A stretch of DNA of 64,000 nucleotides from Candidatus Promineifilum breve (GCF_900066015.1 NZ_LN890655.1:3822726-3886725), one strand, 5' to 3'. Shown: positions 32,356-42,801, counted from the stretch's first letter. The notes: generated by a model not told the origin, from the letters alone. Numbers and translations: made by a program.

Positions 32356-32736
32356 TCAATCGGACTCTGCGCTGTGCTCTAGCAGATAGCGGTTAATGGC
32401 CTCGCGGGCCGCCGGCAAATGTTGCATCGCCCGCCAGTCGCCGGGGATGGCCTCCGGCGCGGCGATGGCGAGCAGCAGGTCAAAAGGATCGGTTTGCGTC
32501 GGCGCGCCGGCGGCGCGGGTGGCCTGCCAATGGGGGCGCAACGGCTCGGCCCAGTGGGCATAGCGCCGGCGCAGGCGGGGCCAGACCTGGGCGAATTCCG
32601 GCTCGGCCGCGGCCACGGCCAGTTTGGCCCGGTAGACGCCGATGACCAGCCGCTCCAGCCGATCCCAATCGGCGACGAACGCGGCGAAGCTATCGTCGGT
32701 TGACCATTGGCTGAGGTATCGTGTGAAGGGGTTCAT
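32356..32736 (-). CDS. Hypothetical protein (126 aa)
   Basis: Helical, Trp- and Ala-rich cytoplasmic protein (DRLERLVIGVYRAKLAVAAAEPEFAQVW, MQHLPAAREAINRYLLEHS). No signal, no motif recognised. It may be cotranscribed with the small membrane gene 40 bases downstream. The following 110 bases up to the his promoter hold only short direct-repeat-like sequence (GCCCA..ACTT..ATTGCC). Confidence 0.5.
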   Translation of the reverse strand: MNPFTRYLSQWSTDDSFAAFVADWDRLERLVIGVYRAKLAVAAAEPEFAQVWPRLRRRYAHWAEPLRPHWQATRAAGAPTQTDPFDLLLAIAAPEAIPGDWRAMQHLPAAREAINRYLLEHSAESD

Positions 32737-32850
32737 TCGTTGCCCAATACTTTATTGCCCACTGCTTAATTGCCTGCTCACGGATTATACCAACATCTTG
32801 CTTGTATGATCTGACCTGTCTGTGGTCATGGGATTAGGTAAAATAAGTCG

Positions 32851-32879
32851 TTGACGCCCCCCGCGCCATATGCTAGACT
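32851..32879 (+). promoter_or_regulatory. Sigma70-type promoter of the his operon
   Basis: TTGACG at 32851-32856 and TAGACT at 32874-32879 with a 17-base spacer, about 30 bases before the leader ORF. Confidence 0.85.
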
Positions 32880-32907
32880 GTGCCGCAACATGCAACTTCA
32901 GGCAACA

Positions 32908-32970
32908 ATGAACCTCTTTGGCCGCGCGGCTCATCATCACGGTGGGAGAGTTCGCCTTGCCCGGGGTTGA
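32908..32970 (+). CDS. hisL: his leader peptide (MNLFGRAAHHHGGRVRLARG)
   Basis: A 20-residue ORF with three consecutive His codons (CAT CAT CAC, 32932-32940) between the his promoter and a terminator at 33011-33040. His codons in a short leader just before an intrinsic terminator are the classical sign of ribosome-mediated attenuation. An in-frame ATG at 32890 lies close to the expected transcript start; 32908 is preceded by AGG and preferred. Only three His codons (enteric leaders have more), so confidence is moderate. Confidence 0.75.
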   Translation: MNLFGRAAHHHGGRVRLARG

Positions 32971-33010
32971 GGTTGCCGGCCGGTTCGGCCGTTCACGCGA
33001 GAGAATAGCA

Positions 33011-33040
33011 CCCTCCTCAGTCCCTGGGGAGGGTTTTTTT
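33011..33040 (+). terminator. his attenuator terminator
   Basis: CCCTCC (33011-33016) pairs with GGAGGG (33028-33033) and is followed by seven T (33034-33040), 16 bases before the hisG start. A competing hairpin upstream (GCCGGCCGGTTCGGCC, about 32974-32990) could be the antiterminator or pause structure. Confidence 0.85.
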
Positions 33041-33055
33041 GTACCTGGAGAGCCT

Positions 33056-34111
33056 ATGGAACGAAACGACGTGCGGTTGGCGCTGCCGAGCAAGGGTATC
33101 TTGCAGCATGGCGCTGAGGATTTTCTAGAGGCGTGCGGGCTGAAGGTCTACCGGCCCAACCCGCGCCAATACGCGGCGACGATTCCCGGTATGCCCGGCG
33201 TGACCGTCCTTTTCCAGCGGCCGGGCGACATCGTGACCAGCGTGCAGGCGGGCAGCATCGATTTCGGCATCACCGGCTACGACGTGCTGTCCGAGAAGGG
33301 GGCTAACGGCGGCGCGGCGCTGGTGATCCACGACGATCTGGGCTTTGGCGCGTGTTCGCTCAATCTGGCCGTGCCCGAGCGGTCGGCGGCTCAGACGGTG
33401 GACGATTTGCGCCAATGGGCGGCCGAGGCGGGGCAGGCCGGTTATCCGATTCGCATAGCCACGAAGTTTCCCCACGTGACGGCGGCCTTCCTCGATCGCC
33501 AGGCCATTACGCCCTACCGGCTGATCGGCGTCGAAGGCACGCTGGAGATCGCTCCGGCCATCGGCTATGCCGATCTCATCTGCGACCTGGTATCGTCGGG
33601 CATCACCCTGCGCGACAACCATTTGCGCCCACTGACGGATGGCGTTGTCCTGCGCTCGCAAGCCGTGCTGATCGCCAATCGGCCGGCGCTGCGGAGCAGG
33701 CCGGAGGTGTTAGCTATCGCCCATCATCTGTTGGAATACGTTGAAGCCTATGCCCGCGGCCGTGGCTCCTATCTGATCATCGCCAACATGCGCGGCGATT
33801 CGCCCGAAGCCATCGCCCAACGTATGTTCGCGCAGACCAGCCTGGGCGGCCTGCAAGGGCCGACCATCGCCCCCGTCGTGGCCCGCGAGCATTTGCGCGC
33901 CGCTTCGGACTGGTTCGCCGTCAACGTCGTCGTGCGCCGCGAGCACTTGTTCGAGGCCGTGGGCGAGCTGCGGGCCATCGGGGGCAGCGGCGTGGTCGTT
34001 GTGCCCTGCGCCTACATCTTTGAGGAAGAGCCGGTGCGCTATCGGGCCATGCTCGATGCGCTGGCCGCCGAGCAACAGGCGGCGACATCGGCCGCCGGGG
34101 AGGGGGAGTAA
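33056..34111 (+). CDS. hisG: ATP phosphoribosyltransferase HisG
   Basis: 351 residues: first enzyme of histidine synthesis, joining ATP and PRPP. N-terminal MERNDVRLALPSKGILQHG, then GSIDFGITGYDVLSEKG and the PRPP-binding stretch ATKFPHVTAAF...GTLEIAPAIGYADLICDLV. The long form with a C-terminal ACT-like regulatory domain (residues about 275-340) is present, so feedback by histidine is expected and no hisZ is needed. First gene of the operon, 3 bases before hisD. Confidence 0.95.
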   Translation: MERNDVRLALPSKGILQHGAEDFLEACGLKVYRPNPRQYAATIPGMPGVTVLFQRPGDIVTSVQAGSIDFGITGYDVLSEKGANGGAALVIHDDLGFGACSLNLAVPERSAAQTVDDLRQWAAEAGQAGYPIRIATKFPHVTAAFLDRQAITPYRLIGVEGTLEIAPAIGYADLICDLVSSGITLRDNHLRPLTDGVVLRSQAVLIANRPALRSRPEVLAIAHHLLEYVEAYARGRGSYLIIANMRGDSPEAIAQRMFAQTSLGGLQGPTIAPVVAREHLRAASDWFAVNVVVRREHLFEAVGELRAIGGSGVVVVPCAYIFEEEPVRYRAMLDALAAEQQAATSAAGEGE

Positions 34112-34113
34112 CC

Positions 34114-35439
34114 ATGATACCGATCTATACCGTTGAGGAAGCCCGGCAATCCATCCTGCGCCGGGATAGCGCGCTGGAACCCGATGTCCCCGCTGCCGTT
34201 CGCGACAGCCTGCGGCGCATCTTCGGCGCGGACATCACGCCCGCCGCGGCCGTGGCCCAAATTCTAGCTGACGTGCGGGCGCGCGGCGACGATGCCCTGC
34301 TGGAGTGGACGCGGCGCATCGACGGCGTGGCGCTGCCCGGCGTGGTCGTCGATCCGGCCGAGATTCGGGCCGCGCCGGCCGCCCTGCCGCCCGGCCTGTG
34401 GGACGCCCTGTGTCTGGCCGCCGGGCGAATCCGCGCTTTCCACGCCCTCCAGCCGGTGCAATCGTGGACGACGGACACGCTTGGCGGCCGTCTGGGGCAG
34501 CGCGTGTCGCCGCTGGGCCGGGTCGGCGTCTACGTGCCCGGCGGCACGGCCCCGCTGCCGTCGTCGCTGCTCATGTCGGCCATCCCGGCCCAGGTGGCCG
34601 GCGTGGCCGAGATCGTCGTTGCCACCCCGCCGGGGCGCGACGGCCGCGTGCCGCCGGTCATCCTGGCTGCCGCCGCCGCCGTGGGCATCGAGACGGTCTA
34701 CCCGTTGGGCGGGGCGCAGGCCGTGGCCGCGCTGGCTTTCGGCACGGCGACCATCCCGCGCGTGGATAAAATCGTCGGGCCGGGCAATCTGTTCGTCACT
34801 CTGGCCAAGCAGCAGGTCTTTGGGCTGGTGGGCATCGACGGGCTGAACGGCCCCACGGAGACGGTCATCATCGCCGACGAGACGGCCAACCCGGGCTGGC
34901 TGGCGGCCGATTTGCTGGCCCAGGCCGAGCACGATCCGCTGGCGACGGCCATCCTGCTCACGCCATCGGCGGCGCTGGCCGTGGCGGTGCAGGCCGAAGT
35001 CGCCCGCCAACTGGAGGGCCTTAGCCGCGACCGGATCATCGCCGTGTCGCTGGCCGGGCGAGGCGGCATCGTCGTCACCGCCGATCTGGCCCAGGCCGCG
35101 GCCCTGGCCGACGACTTTGCACCCGAACACCTGTGCCTCGCCACGCGCGAGCCGCGGGCGCTGGCCGAATCGCTGCGGCAGGCCGGCGGCCTGTTCTTCG
35201 GCGAGCACTCGTTCGAGGTGTTGGGCGATTACGTCGCCGGGCCGAGCCACACCATGCCCACCGGCGGCACGGCCCGTTTCGCCTCGCCGCTCAATGTGCT
35301 GGACTTCGTGCGCATCACCAGCCTCATCGATCTGGACGCGGGCACGATGGCCGAGCTGGCCCCGGCGGCGGCCTTATTGGCCCAGGCGGAGGGGCTGACC
35401 GCCCACGCCGCCGCGGCCGAGCGCCGGGTGCGGCCATGA
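34114..35439 (+). CDS. hisD: Histidinol dehydrogenase
   Basis: 441 residues, the family length. It oxidises histidinol to histidine with two NAD+ and a zinc ion. Signatures GQRVSPLGRVGVYVPGGTAPLPSS, DKIVGPGNLFVTLAK, the active-site part DGLNGPTETVII and QAEHDPLATAILL, and the C-terminal EHSFEVLGDYVAGPSHTMPTGG are all visible. Its stop overlaps the hisC start (ATGA). Confidence 0.97.
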   Translation: MIPIYTVEEARQSILRRDSALEPDVPAAVRDSLRRIFGADITPAAAVAQILADVRARGDDALLEWTRRIDGVALPGVVVDPAEIRAAPAALPPGLWDALCLAAGRIRAFHALQPVQSWTTDTLGGRLGQRVSPLGRVGVYVPGGTAPLPSSLLMSAIPAQVAGVAEIVVATPPGRDGRVPPVILAAAAAVGIETVYPLGGAQAVAALAFGTATIPRVDKIVGPGNLFVTLAKQQVFGLVGIDGLNGPTETVIIADETANPGWLAADLLAQAEHDPLATAILLTPSAALAVAVQAEVARQLEGLSRDRIIAVSLAGRGGIVVTADLAQAAALADDFAPEHLCLATREPRALAESLRQAGGLFFGEHSFEVLGDYVAGPSHTMPTGGTARFASPLNVLDFVRITSLIDLDAGTMAELAPAAALLAQAEGLTAHAAAAERRVRP

Positions 35440-36557
35440 TCGCCCAACGCCTGCTGCGCCCCGATCTGGCGGCCATCGAAGTCTACCAGCCGATCGTGCC
35501 GTTCGAGGTGCTGGCCGAGCGTTTGGGCCGGCCCATCGGCGACATTGTCAAGCTGGATGCCAACGAGAACCCCTATGGCCCGCCGCCGGGGGCGTTGGCG
35601 GCGCTGGCTGCTGGCCGCCATTACCACATCTACCCCGACCCGGACGCCAACGGCTTGCGCCAGGCCATCAGCCGCTACACCGGCGCGCCCGCGAGTTGCC
35701 TGCTGGCGGGCATGGGGGCCGATGAACTGATCGATCTGGTGTTGCGGGCGGTGCTCATGCCGGGCGACGTAGTGATCAATTGTCCGCCGTCGTTCGGCAT
35801 GTACCCCTTTTCGACGGCGGTCAACGGCGGGCGCACCGTGGCCGTGCCGCGCCGGGCGGATTTCGGCCTCGACGCGGCGGGCATCGCGGCGGCCGTCGCC
35901 GCCGAGCCGCGGGCCAAGGTGCTGTTTGTCTGCTCGCCCAACAATCCCGACGGCAGTGTGGTCGATGACGCGACCTTGCGCCGTTTGCTGGCCCTGCCGC
36001 TGTTGGTCGTCCTCGATGAAGCCTATATCGACTTCGCCGAGGCGGAGGGGTTCAGCAGCCGTCTGTCGTGGGTGGCCGAGCACGACAACCTGGTCGTCCT
36101 GCGCACGTTCAGCAAGCTGGCTGGGCTGGCCGGGCTGCGCGTCGGCTATGGCGCGTTCCCCGACTGGTTGTTGCCCCACCTGTGGAAGATCAAGCAGCCC
36201 TACAACGTCAACGTCGCCGCCGCCGTTGCCGCCGTGGCCGCGCTGGAGGATGGCGATTGGCTGCGGGACAAGGTCGGCCGCCTGGTTGCCGAGCGCGAGC
36301 GCCTGGCCCGCGAGTTGGCGGCGTTCGGCTTCCTTCAGCCTTATCCCAGCCGGTCGAACTTCGTCCTCCTGCGTGTCGTTGGCCGCCCGGCCCTGGCGTT
36401 GAAGCGGGCGCTGGAGGAGGAGGGCGTGCTCGTGCGTCACTTCGACAAGCCGGGCGTAGACAACTGTATCCGCGTCAGCGCCGGGCGGCCGCAGGACACC
36501 GACCGGCTGCTCGCGGCGTTGCGGGCCATTATCGCGCGGGAGGCAAGCCATGAGTAA
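35436..36557 (+). CDS. hisC: Histidinol-phosphate aminotransferase
   Basis: 373 residues, PLP-dependent class I/II aminotransferase. [27 protein letters not shown], the SPNNPDGSV segment, [10 protein letters not shown] and the PLP lysine region [17 protein letters not shown] are present. Acts on imidazole-acetol phosphate. It overlaps hisD by 4 and hisB by 8 bases. Confidence 0.96.
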   Translation: MIAQRLLRPDLAAIEVYQPIVPFEVLAERLGRPIGDIVKLDANENPYGPPPGALAALAAGRHYHIYPDPDANGLRQAISRYTGAPASCLLAGMGADELIDLVLRAVLMPGDVVINCPPSFGMYPFSTAVNGGRTVAVPRRADFGLDAAGIAAAVAAEPRAKVLFVCSPNNPDGSVVDDATLRRLLALPLLVVLDEAYIDFAEAEGFSSRLSWVAEHDNLVVLRTFSKLAGLAGLRVGYGAFPDWLLPHLWKIKQPYNVNVAAAVAAVAALEDGDWLRDKVGRLVAERERLARELAAFGFLQPYPSRSNFVLLRVVGRPALALKRALEEEGVLVRHFDKPGVDNCIRVSAGRPQDTDRLLAALRAIIAREASHE

Positions 36558-37146
36558 CCGTCAGGCCACCATCCAACGCCGCACGGCCGAGACCGACATC
36601 ACGTTGACCATCGACCTCGACGGCCGGGGCGATCACGACGTCGCCACGGGCATCGGCTTTCTCGATCACATGCTGGCCGCGCTGGCCGTCCACGGCCTGT
36701 TCGATCTGACCGTGCGCGCCGTGGGTGACTTGCACGTGGACACCCACCACACCATTGAGGACGCGGGCATCGTGCTGGGGCAGGCCGTTCATGCCGCGCT
36801 GGGCGACCGGCGGGGCATCGTCCGCGTGGGCCACGGCTACGTGCCGATGGATGAGGCGTTGGGCTTCGTCGCCATCGATCTGAGCGGGCGGCCGTATACG
36901 GTCTTCCAGGCCCAATGGCGGACGCCGGCCGTGGGCCAGTTCCCGACCGACCTGGTGGAGCACTTCTTTGAATCGTTCGCCGTCCATGCCCGGCTGACGC
37001 TCCACGCCCGCCTCGACAACAGCCGCAACGACCACCACGGTATCGAGGCGCTGTTCAAGGCGCTGGCCCGCGCCCTGCGTCTGGCCGTCGAGGTCGATCC
37101 GCGCCGGGCCGGCGTGCCGTCGACCAAGGGGACACTGGCGACATGA
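36550..37146 (+). CDS. hisB: Imidazoleglycerol-phosphate dehydratase
   Basis: 198 residues, single-domain form without the phosphatase part. Manganese-binding motifs [27 protein letters not shown] and [16 protein letters not shown] separate histidinol phosphatase is not in this operon. Overlaps hisH by 4 bases. Confidence 0.97.
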   Translation: MSNRQATIQRRTAETDITLTIDLDGRGDHDVATGIGFLDHMLAALAVHGLFDLTVRAVGDLHVDTHHTIEDAGIVLGQAVHAALGDRRGIVRVGHGYVPMDEALGFVAIDLSGRPYTVFQAQWRTPAVGQFPTDLVEHFFESFAVHARLTLHARLDNSRNDHHGIEALFKALARALRLAVEVDPRRAGVPSTKGTLAT

Positions 37147-37805
37147 GCGGGCAGCCTATCACGATGATCGATTACGGCGGCAGCAATCTGCGCTCGGTGC
37201 AGAAGGCGTTTGAGGCGGTGGGCGCGGCCGTGGTGGTGACGGCCGACCCGGCCGCGATTAGCCGGGCCGCGAAGCTGGTGTTGCCCGGTGTGGGGGCCTT
37301 CGGCGCGGGCATGGACGCGCTGCGGGCGCGCGGCCTCGATGCGGCCGTCAGCGATGGCGTGGCGCGGGGGGCGTGGCTGCTGGGCATCTGCCTGGGGATG
37401 CAATTCCTGTTCGACGCGAGCGAAGAAATGGGGCAGTGGCCGGGGTTGGGCTTGCTGCCCGGTCGCGTCGTCCGCTTCGAGCAGATCGCCGGCGCGTCGC
37501 TGAAGGTGCCGCATATGGGCTGGAACGAGATCGAATCGCGCGCGCCCCATCCCCTGCTGGCGAATGTCGCCCCCGACGCGCACGCCTATTTTGTCCACTC
37601 CTACGTTTGCGTCCCCGACCGCCCGGCCGACGTGCTGGCGACGGCCGACTATGGCGGCCCATTCGCGGCCATCGTCGGCCGGGGGCGGGTCTATGGCCTG
37701 CAATTTCACCCGGAGAAGAGCCAGGCGGCCGGTTTGCGCATCCTGGGCAACTTCGCGGCACTGGAGGAAGATGGCGATGGCCTTCCATATCTACCCGGCG
37801 ATTGA
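37143..37805 (+). CDS. hisH: Imidazole glycerol phosphate synthase, glutaminase subunit
   Basis: 220 residues, class I glutaminase. Triad: nucleophile Cys in [15 protein letters not shown], His and Glu in [12 protein letters not shown]. Start [13 protein letters not shown]-like: [16 protein letters not shown]. Supplies ammonia to HisF. The end overlaps hisA. Confidence 0.96.
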   Translation: MSGQPITMIDYGGSNLRSVQKAFEAVGAAVVVTADPAAISRAAKLVLPGVGAFGAGMDALRARGLDAAVSDGVARGAWLLGICLGMQFLFDASEEMGQWPGLGLLPGRVVRFEQIAGASLKVPHMGWNEIESRAPHPLLANVAPDAHAYFVHSYVCVPDRPADVLATADYGGPFAAIVGRGRVYGLQFHPEKSQAAGLRILGNFAALEEDGDGLPYLPGD

Positions 37806-38526
37806 TTTGCGCCACGGCCGCGTCGTGCGGCTGGAATTGGGCGATCCGGCCCGCCAGACGGTCTTCAGCGACGACCCGCTGGAGACGGCCGGGCGCTGGC
37901 TGGCCGCGGGGGCCGACCGGCTCCACGTCGTCAACCTCGATGGCGCGTTCGCCGAGACGGGGCAGGCCAATTGGGCGGCGCTGGCCCGGTTGGGCCAGCT
38001 GGCGGCCCGCATTCAGTTCGGCGGCGGCCTGCGGACGTTGGCCGACGTGGACGCGGCGCTGGCCTGCGGCGTGTGGCGCGTCGTGTTGGGCACGGCGGCG
38101 CTGGAGAACCCCGAACTGGTGGCCGCCGCGCTGGCCGGCTATGGGCCGGAACGGGTGGCGGCCGGCATCGACGCCCGCGACGGTCGGGTGCGCACCCACG
38201 GCTGGCAGGCGGCCACGGACGTGTCGCCGGTCGAGCTGGGCCGGACGATGCGGGCCGCCGGCATCCGTACCGCCATCTACACCGACATCGCCCGCGACGG
38301 CATCCTGAGCGGCGTCAACGTGACCGCCACGGCGGCGCTGGCCGAGGCGACCGGGCTGGAGATCATCGCCTCGGGTGGCGTCAGTTCGCTCGACGACGTA
38401 GCCCAGTTGCGGGCCTACGCGCCGGGCATCGGCGGGGTCATCATCGGCCGCGCCCTCTATGATAACCGCGTCGATCTGGCGGCGGCCGTGGCCCTGGCCG
38501 GTGAAGGAGATAGTCATGCTGGCTAA
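37777..38526 (+). CDS. hisA: ProFAR isomerase HisA
   Basis: 249 residues, TIM barrel. Start [17 protein letters not shown] at 37777 (GGAGG 9 bases upstream; an ATG at 37771 is possible). The catalytic Asp of [20 protein letters not shown] and [14 protein letters not shown] are the family's phosphate-binding and catalytic stretches. Overlaps hisF by 11 bases. Confidence 0.96.
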   Translation: MAFHIYPAIDLRHGRVVRLELGDPARQTVFSDDPLETAGRWLAAGADRLHVVNLDGAFAETGQANWAALARLGQLAARIQFGGGLRTLADVDAALACGVWRVVLGTAALENPELVAAALAGYGPERVAAGIDARDGRVRTHGWQAATDVSPVELGRTMRAAGIRTAIYTDIARDGILSGVNVTATAALAEATGLEIIASGGVSSLDDVAQLRAYAPGIGGVIIGRALYDNRVDLAAAVALAGEGDSHAG

Positions 38527-39286
38527 GCGCATCATTCCCTGCCTCGACGTGAAGGACGGCCGGGTCGTCAAGGGTATCAATTTCGTGGCCCTGCGTGATG
38601 CCGGCGACCCGGTGGAGCAGGCGAGCTACTACGACGCGGAAGGGGCCGACGAACTGGTCTTCCTGGACATTACGGCCACCCACGAGGCGCGGGGGACGGT
38701 CATGGCGATGGCCCGCGCCGTGGCCGACCGGGTGTTCATCCCGTTCACGGTTGGCGGCGGCATTCGCACGGTGGACGACATGCGGGCCATCCTGCGCGCC
38801 GGGGCGGACAAGGTGAGCATCAACTCGGCCGCCGTCCGCACCCCGGAACTGATCGCCACCGGGGCGACCGCGTTCGGCAGCCAGGCCATCGTCGTCGCCA
38901 TCGACGCGCGGCGGCGAACGGCCGGACCGGACGGCTGGGAAGTCTACGTCAGCGGCGGCCGGGTGGCGACCGGGCTGGACGCGCTGGAGTGGGCGGCGCG
39001 GGTCGAGGCGCTGGGCGCGGGCGAGATCTTGCTGACCAGTATGGACGGCGACGGCACGCAGGCGGGCTACGACGTGGCGCTGACGCGGGCCGTGGCTGAG
39101 GCGGTCAACATCCCGGTCATCGCTTCCGGCGGCGCGGGTACAATGGCGCATTTCGCCGACGTGCTGACGACGGGGCAGGCCGACGCGGCGCTGGCGGCGT
39201 CGCTATTCCACTACCGGCAGTTGGCGATCCACGATCTGAAGCGCTATTTGCGGCAACAAGGAATTCACGTGCGCTATGACGGCTGA
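38516..39286 (+). CDS. hisF: Imidazole glycerol phosphate synthase, cyclase subunit
   Basis: 256 residues, TIM barrel. [20 protein letters not shown], the catalytic Asp in [20 protein letters not shown] and [14 protein letters not shown] (second Asp) are present. Works with HisH. The end overlaps hisI by 11 bases. Confidence 0.97.
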   Translation: MLAKRIIPCLDVKDGRVVKGINFVALRDAGDPVEQASYYDAEGADELVFLDITATHEARGTVMAMARAVADRVFIPFTVGGGIRTVDDMRAILRAGADKVSINSAAVRTPELIATGATAFGSQAIVVAIDARRRTAGPDGWEVYVSGGRVATGLDALEWAARVEALGAGEILLTSMDGDGTQAGYDVALTRAVAEAVNIPVIASGGAGTMAHFADVLTTGQADAALAASLFHYRQLAIHDLKRYLRQQGIHVRYDG

Positions 39287-39614
39287 GTTGAAATTCGATG
39301 ATCGCGGCCTGATCGTGGCCGTGGTGCAGGACGCGACGACGCGCGCCGTGCTGATGGTGGCCTACATGAATGGCGAGGCGTTGCGCCTGACCCGTGCCAC
39401 GGGCGAGGCCCACTTCTGGAGCCGCAGCCGGCAGGCGCTATGGCACAAGGGCGGCACGTCGGGCAACGTGCAGCGCGTGCGCGAAATCCGGTATGATTGC
39501 GACGGCGATGCCCTGTTGCTGCTGGTCGATTCCGCCGGGCCGGCCTGCCACACCGGGGAGATGTCGTGTTTCTATCGCCCGCTGCCCGTCGGGGACGAAC
39601 CGCAGGAAGGATGA
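39276..39614 (+). CDS. hisI: Phosphoribosyl-AMP cyclohydrolase
   Basis: 112 residues, the separate HisI form. Zinc residues in [27 protein letters not shown] and the motif [19 protein letters not shown]. HisE is a separate gene 4 bases later, whereas many bacteria have a HisIE fusion. Confidence 0.95.
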   Translation: MTAELKFDDRGLIVAVVQDATTRAVLMVAYMNGEALRLTRATGEAHFWSRSRQALWHKGGTSGNVQRVREIRYDCDGDALLLLVDSAGPACHTGEMSCFYRPLPVGDEPQEG

Positions 39615-39618
39615 TACC

Positions 39619-39906
39619 ATGAGCGACGTGATCCACAGGCTGGAAGCTGTATTGGCTGAACGAAAGAATGAGTCGCCGGAGCGATCGTACACGTCCCGGC
39701 TGCTGGCGGCGGGCGAGGATGAGATCGTCAAGAAGATCGGCGAAGAGGCCATCGAGGTGATCCTGGCCGCCAAGGGGCAGGGGGATGGCCGCGTGGTCGA
39801 AGAATCGGCCGATCTGGTCTATCATCTGTTGGTGCTGCTGCTGGCACGCGGGCAGTCATGGGCCGCGGTCGAGGACGAACTGTCGCGCCGCATGGCCCCG
39901 AAATAA
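39619..39906 (+). CDS. hisE: Phosphoribosyl-ATP pyrophosphatase
   Basis: 95 residues, all-helical MazG-like. SPERSYTSRLLAAGEDEIVKKIGEEAIEVILAAK and ESADLVYHLLVLLL contain the acidic magnesium ligands. Last gene of the his operon. Confidence 0.95.
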   Translation: MSDVIHRLEAVLAERKNESPERSYTSRLLAAGEDEIVKKIGEEAIEVILAAKGQGDGRVVEESADLVYHLLVLLLARGQSWAAVEDELSRRMAPK

Positions 39907-39909
39907 TTA

Positions 39910-39947
39910 GTACACGGATTACACGGATTAGGCGGATTGACACGGAT
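39910..39947. repeat. ACACGGATT-type short repeat
   Basis: TACACGGATTACACGGATT and GACACGGAT copies between hisE and the DUF2723 gene, possibly covering its start. A common intergenic repeat type; here only one site. Confidence 0.5.
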
Positions 39948-42801
39948 AAGAGACATTGATCTGGCCGGACTAATGCGATTTACGTCGGGTGGGGCGTTGG
40001 GCATCTTTGTCGCCCGCGTCCTCGGCGAGGCGCTAGGCTTGCCCGGCGCGTGGGCGGCCGTGGCCCTCAGCGGCTTGCTGGGCGCGGTCGGGGCGTGGCT
40101 GTTGGCCCGCCGTCCGTTGGCGCAAACGTGGCCGGCCCTCATTCTCCTGGCTTACATTGTTTATCCCGAACCGGATATGGCGTTGGCCGGGCGTGTGGCG
40201 GCCACGACCGTTCTGGCCGTCGCGCTGGTCAAGCTCTATCCCGTCCGGCCGCGAACGGTAGACCCCCTTTCGCCGCAGACAAGCCGCGTCGATTGGTTGC
40301 TCGCGGCGCTATCGACCGTGGCATTTTTCGGGCTATACGTGGCGACGCTGGCCCCCGACGTATTGGCCGCCGACAGCGGCGAGCTTCAGGTCGTGGCCGC
40401 CCAACTGGGTGTGGCCCACCCGCCGGGCTTTCCGCTGTACGTCATGGTGGCCCATCTGTTCACGCGGTTGCTGCCGTTCGTGTCGCCGGCCTACGCGGTC
40501 AATCTCTTCTCGGCGGTGACGAGCGCGCTGACCGTGGGCGTCGTCTATCTGTCGGCCGCCCGGCTGACCGGCCGCCGCCTGCCCGGACTGGTGGCGGCCG
40601 TCGCCCTGGGCACGGCGACCACCTTCTGGTCGCAGGCGACGACGGCCAACGTGCGTAGTCTGACCGGCCTCTTCGCGGCGCTGATCCTCTACGCCCTCAT
40701 CCGCTTTAGAGGGGCGACCGTGGACGGCGACAAGATTGCCGCCGACTGTTGGCTGATCCTCACCGCGCTATTCATGGGCTTTGGTCTGACCCACCACGTC
40801 TCGCTCCTCTTCCTCGTCGCCGTGGGGTTGCTGTTCATCTTGATTGTCGATCGGTCGCTGATGCGCACGCCGCGCCGCTGGTTGTGGCCGGTGGTGGCCG
40901 GGTTGGCCGGTCTCGCGCCGTTGCTGTATCTGCCGCTGCGGGCGGCGGCCGAGGTGCGCGGCGCGTCGCCCGATCTGGCGACGTGGCCCGGCTTCCTGGA
41001 GCACGTCCTGGCGACCGGCTTTCGCGGCGATCTGTTCTACTACCTCGCGCCGGGCGACCTGTGGCAACGGCTGCTCATCATCGGCAACGTGCTGACCTTC
41101 CAGTTCGGGACGTTGGTGTTGATCGGCATGGGTTTCGGCCTGGTCGTTCTCTTGTGGCGAGACAGGCGGGCGGCGTGGCTGCTGGGCGGCGCTTTCACGG
41201 CCTATGCGCTGGTGGCGGCGACCTATCGCGCGCCCCAGACGGTGGAATACATGCTGCCGGCCTATATCGCCGCGGCGCTGCTGTTGGCGGCGGCCGTGGG
41301 CCATCTACCGGCGATTGGCGCGCGACTGGGCGAGGCGGGGAAAGCGGCCGTGGCCCTGGCGGTGGCATTCATTCTGATGAGCGCCTTCGGGCAGGGGTTC
41401 GCCAACGTGTCGGCGGCGGGCAGGAACCACGAGGCCACGTCCGCCCGCGACTATGCCCTGACGCTGCTGGACGGCGCGCCGGCCGACAGCGTCATTTTGA
41501 GCCATTGGCATTGGGCCACGCCGCTGTGGTATCTGCAAGAGGTGGAGGGCCTGCGCCCCGACGTAGACGTGCGGTTTGTCTTCCCGGAGGGGGAACCGTA
41601 TGAGGCGACCTGGGAACGGCGCACGCGGGCGGAGTTGGCCGCCGGACGGCCGGTCATCACGACCTGGGTTCCCGTGTCGCCGCTGCCGGAGCTGCCCGTG
41701 CCGGAGCCGATTGGCGAGGCATTGCTCTATCCGACCGAAGCGCGGGAAACGCTGCCGGAATCATTCACGCCCACGACGGTCGAGGTTGGCGCTGTCCAGG
41801 TCGTAGGCTATCGCCTGGAGCAGCCGCAAACGGGCGTACTGGGGCCGGGCGTGGCGTCGGTGATTACCGTGGCCTGGCGGCCGGCCGGCGAACTTCAGGC
41901 AGGCGCGAGCCTCTTCCTGCACGTGGCCGGCGACGGGGTCATCTACGCCCAGGATGACCGCCCGGCCATTGCCGCCGCCGACGGCCTCACCCTGACCCAA
42001 TTTCGCGCGACACCCCGCCTGTGGTTGCCGACCGGCAGCATGATTGTCTACATCGGCATGGCTGGGGACGGGGTGAATGACCGGGAAGTTCTGACCCAGG
42101 TTAGGACTACGTCTTATGCCGCGGCCCCATTGACCCGCAATCGGGTCAGTCGTGTGGTGATGGATTCATTGCTCAATCGGCTGGTCGGCTACGACTGGGA
42201 TCACACGCTGGCCGAGCGTTCGCGCCTATACCTGCATTGGCGAACCACGGCCGGGGAATATTTCACGCAAACCGTGGATGATGCGGCGATTGATTCGCTA
42301 ACCCTGGCTCCTTATCGCGGGCCGTGGGGCGTGCCCGTGGCGCGGTGGCAATTCCCACGCGGCCGCGAGAGCGGCCATTACGTGCCGTTTGGCGAAGGCA
42401 TTGTCTGGACGGGCGAAACGTTCAATGGCGTGACGCTCTCACCGGGTGAAGCGACAGTCATCGATCAGGCGTTCCATAGCGCGCGGCCGATCAATCGCGA
42501 TTACGTGGTGTCGGTGCGTCTGATCGGTCTGGAGCCGGACGGCGTGCATTGGGCGTGGTGGGATTTGCAGGATTCCGTCCCGGCGATGGGGGCTATCCCG
42601 ACGCTGAAGTGGATCGCTGGGTCATTCGTCCGCTCGCCCCATCGGGTGACCGCGGCGGCGACGGCCACGCCGGGGCAAACTCTGACCGGGGCGCTGACGC
42701 TCTACGACGCCTTCACCAATCGCCCCTTGCCGATTTTGGACGAACGAATGACGGCCGAGAATCCGTGGGTGCCGCTGTGTGAGGGAGTAGTCGATCAGTA
42801 G
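39937..42801 (+). CDS. DUF2723 membrane glycosyltransferase-like protein
   Basis: About 950 residues. Some 11 or more membrane segments in residues 1-490, with the DUF2723 signature TLAPDVLAADSGELQVVAAQLGVAHPPGFPLYV, related to protein O-mannosyltransferases. A large outside beta-rich domain follows (about 500-954). It may transfer sugars to surface proteins. The start is uncertain: TTG 39937 lies in a repeat; ATG 39973 is a good alternative. Confidence 0.82.
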   Translation: MTRIRDIDLAGLMRFTSGGALGIFVARVLGEALGLPGAWAAVALSGLLGAVGAWLLARRPLAQTWPALILLAYIVYPEPDMALAGRVAATTVLAVALVKLYPVRPRTVDPLSPQTSRVDWLLAALSTVAFFGLYVATLAPDVLAADSGELQVVAAQLGVAHPPGFPLYVMVAHLFTRLLPFVSPAYAVNLFSAVTSALTVGVVYLSAARLTGRRLPGLVAAVALGTATTFWSQATTANVRSLTGLFAALILYALIRFRGATVDGDKIAADCWLILTALFMGFGLTHHVSLLFLVAVGLLFILIVDRSLMRTPRRWLWPVVAGLAGLAPLLYLPLRAAAEVRGASPDLATWPGFLEHVLATGFRGDLFYYLAPGDLWQRLLIIGNVLTFQFGTLVLIGMGFGLVVLLWRDRRAAWLLGGAFTAYALVAATYRAPQTVEYMLPAYIAAALLLAAAVGHLPAIGARLGEAGKAAVALAVAFILMSAFGQGFANVSAAGRNHEATSARDYALTLLDGAPADSVILSHWHWATPLWYLQEVEGLRPDVDVRFVFPEGEPYEATWERRTRAELAAGRPVITTWVPVSPLPELPVPEPIGEALLYPTEARETLPESFTPTTVEVGAVQVVGYRLEQPQTGVLGPGVASVITVAWRPAGELQAGASLFLHVAGDGVIYAQDDRPAIAAADGLTLTQFRATPRLWLPTGSMIVYIGMAGDGVNDREVLTQVRTTSYAAAPLTRNRVSRVVMDSLLNRLVGYDWDHTLAERSRLYLHWRTTAGEYFTQTVDDAAIDSLTLAPYRGPWGVPVARWQFPRGRESGHYVPFGEGIVWTGETFNGVTLSPGEATVIDQAFHSARPINRDYVVSVRLIGLEPDGVHWAWWDLQDSVPAMGAIPTLKWIAGSFVRSPHRVTAAATATPGQTLTGALTLYDAFTNRPLPILDERMTAENPWVPLCEGVVDQ

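Noticed and set aside
32918-33055. N-terminal extension of HisG from 32918
   Set aside because: It would read through the terminator; hisG has its own ribosome site before 33056.
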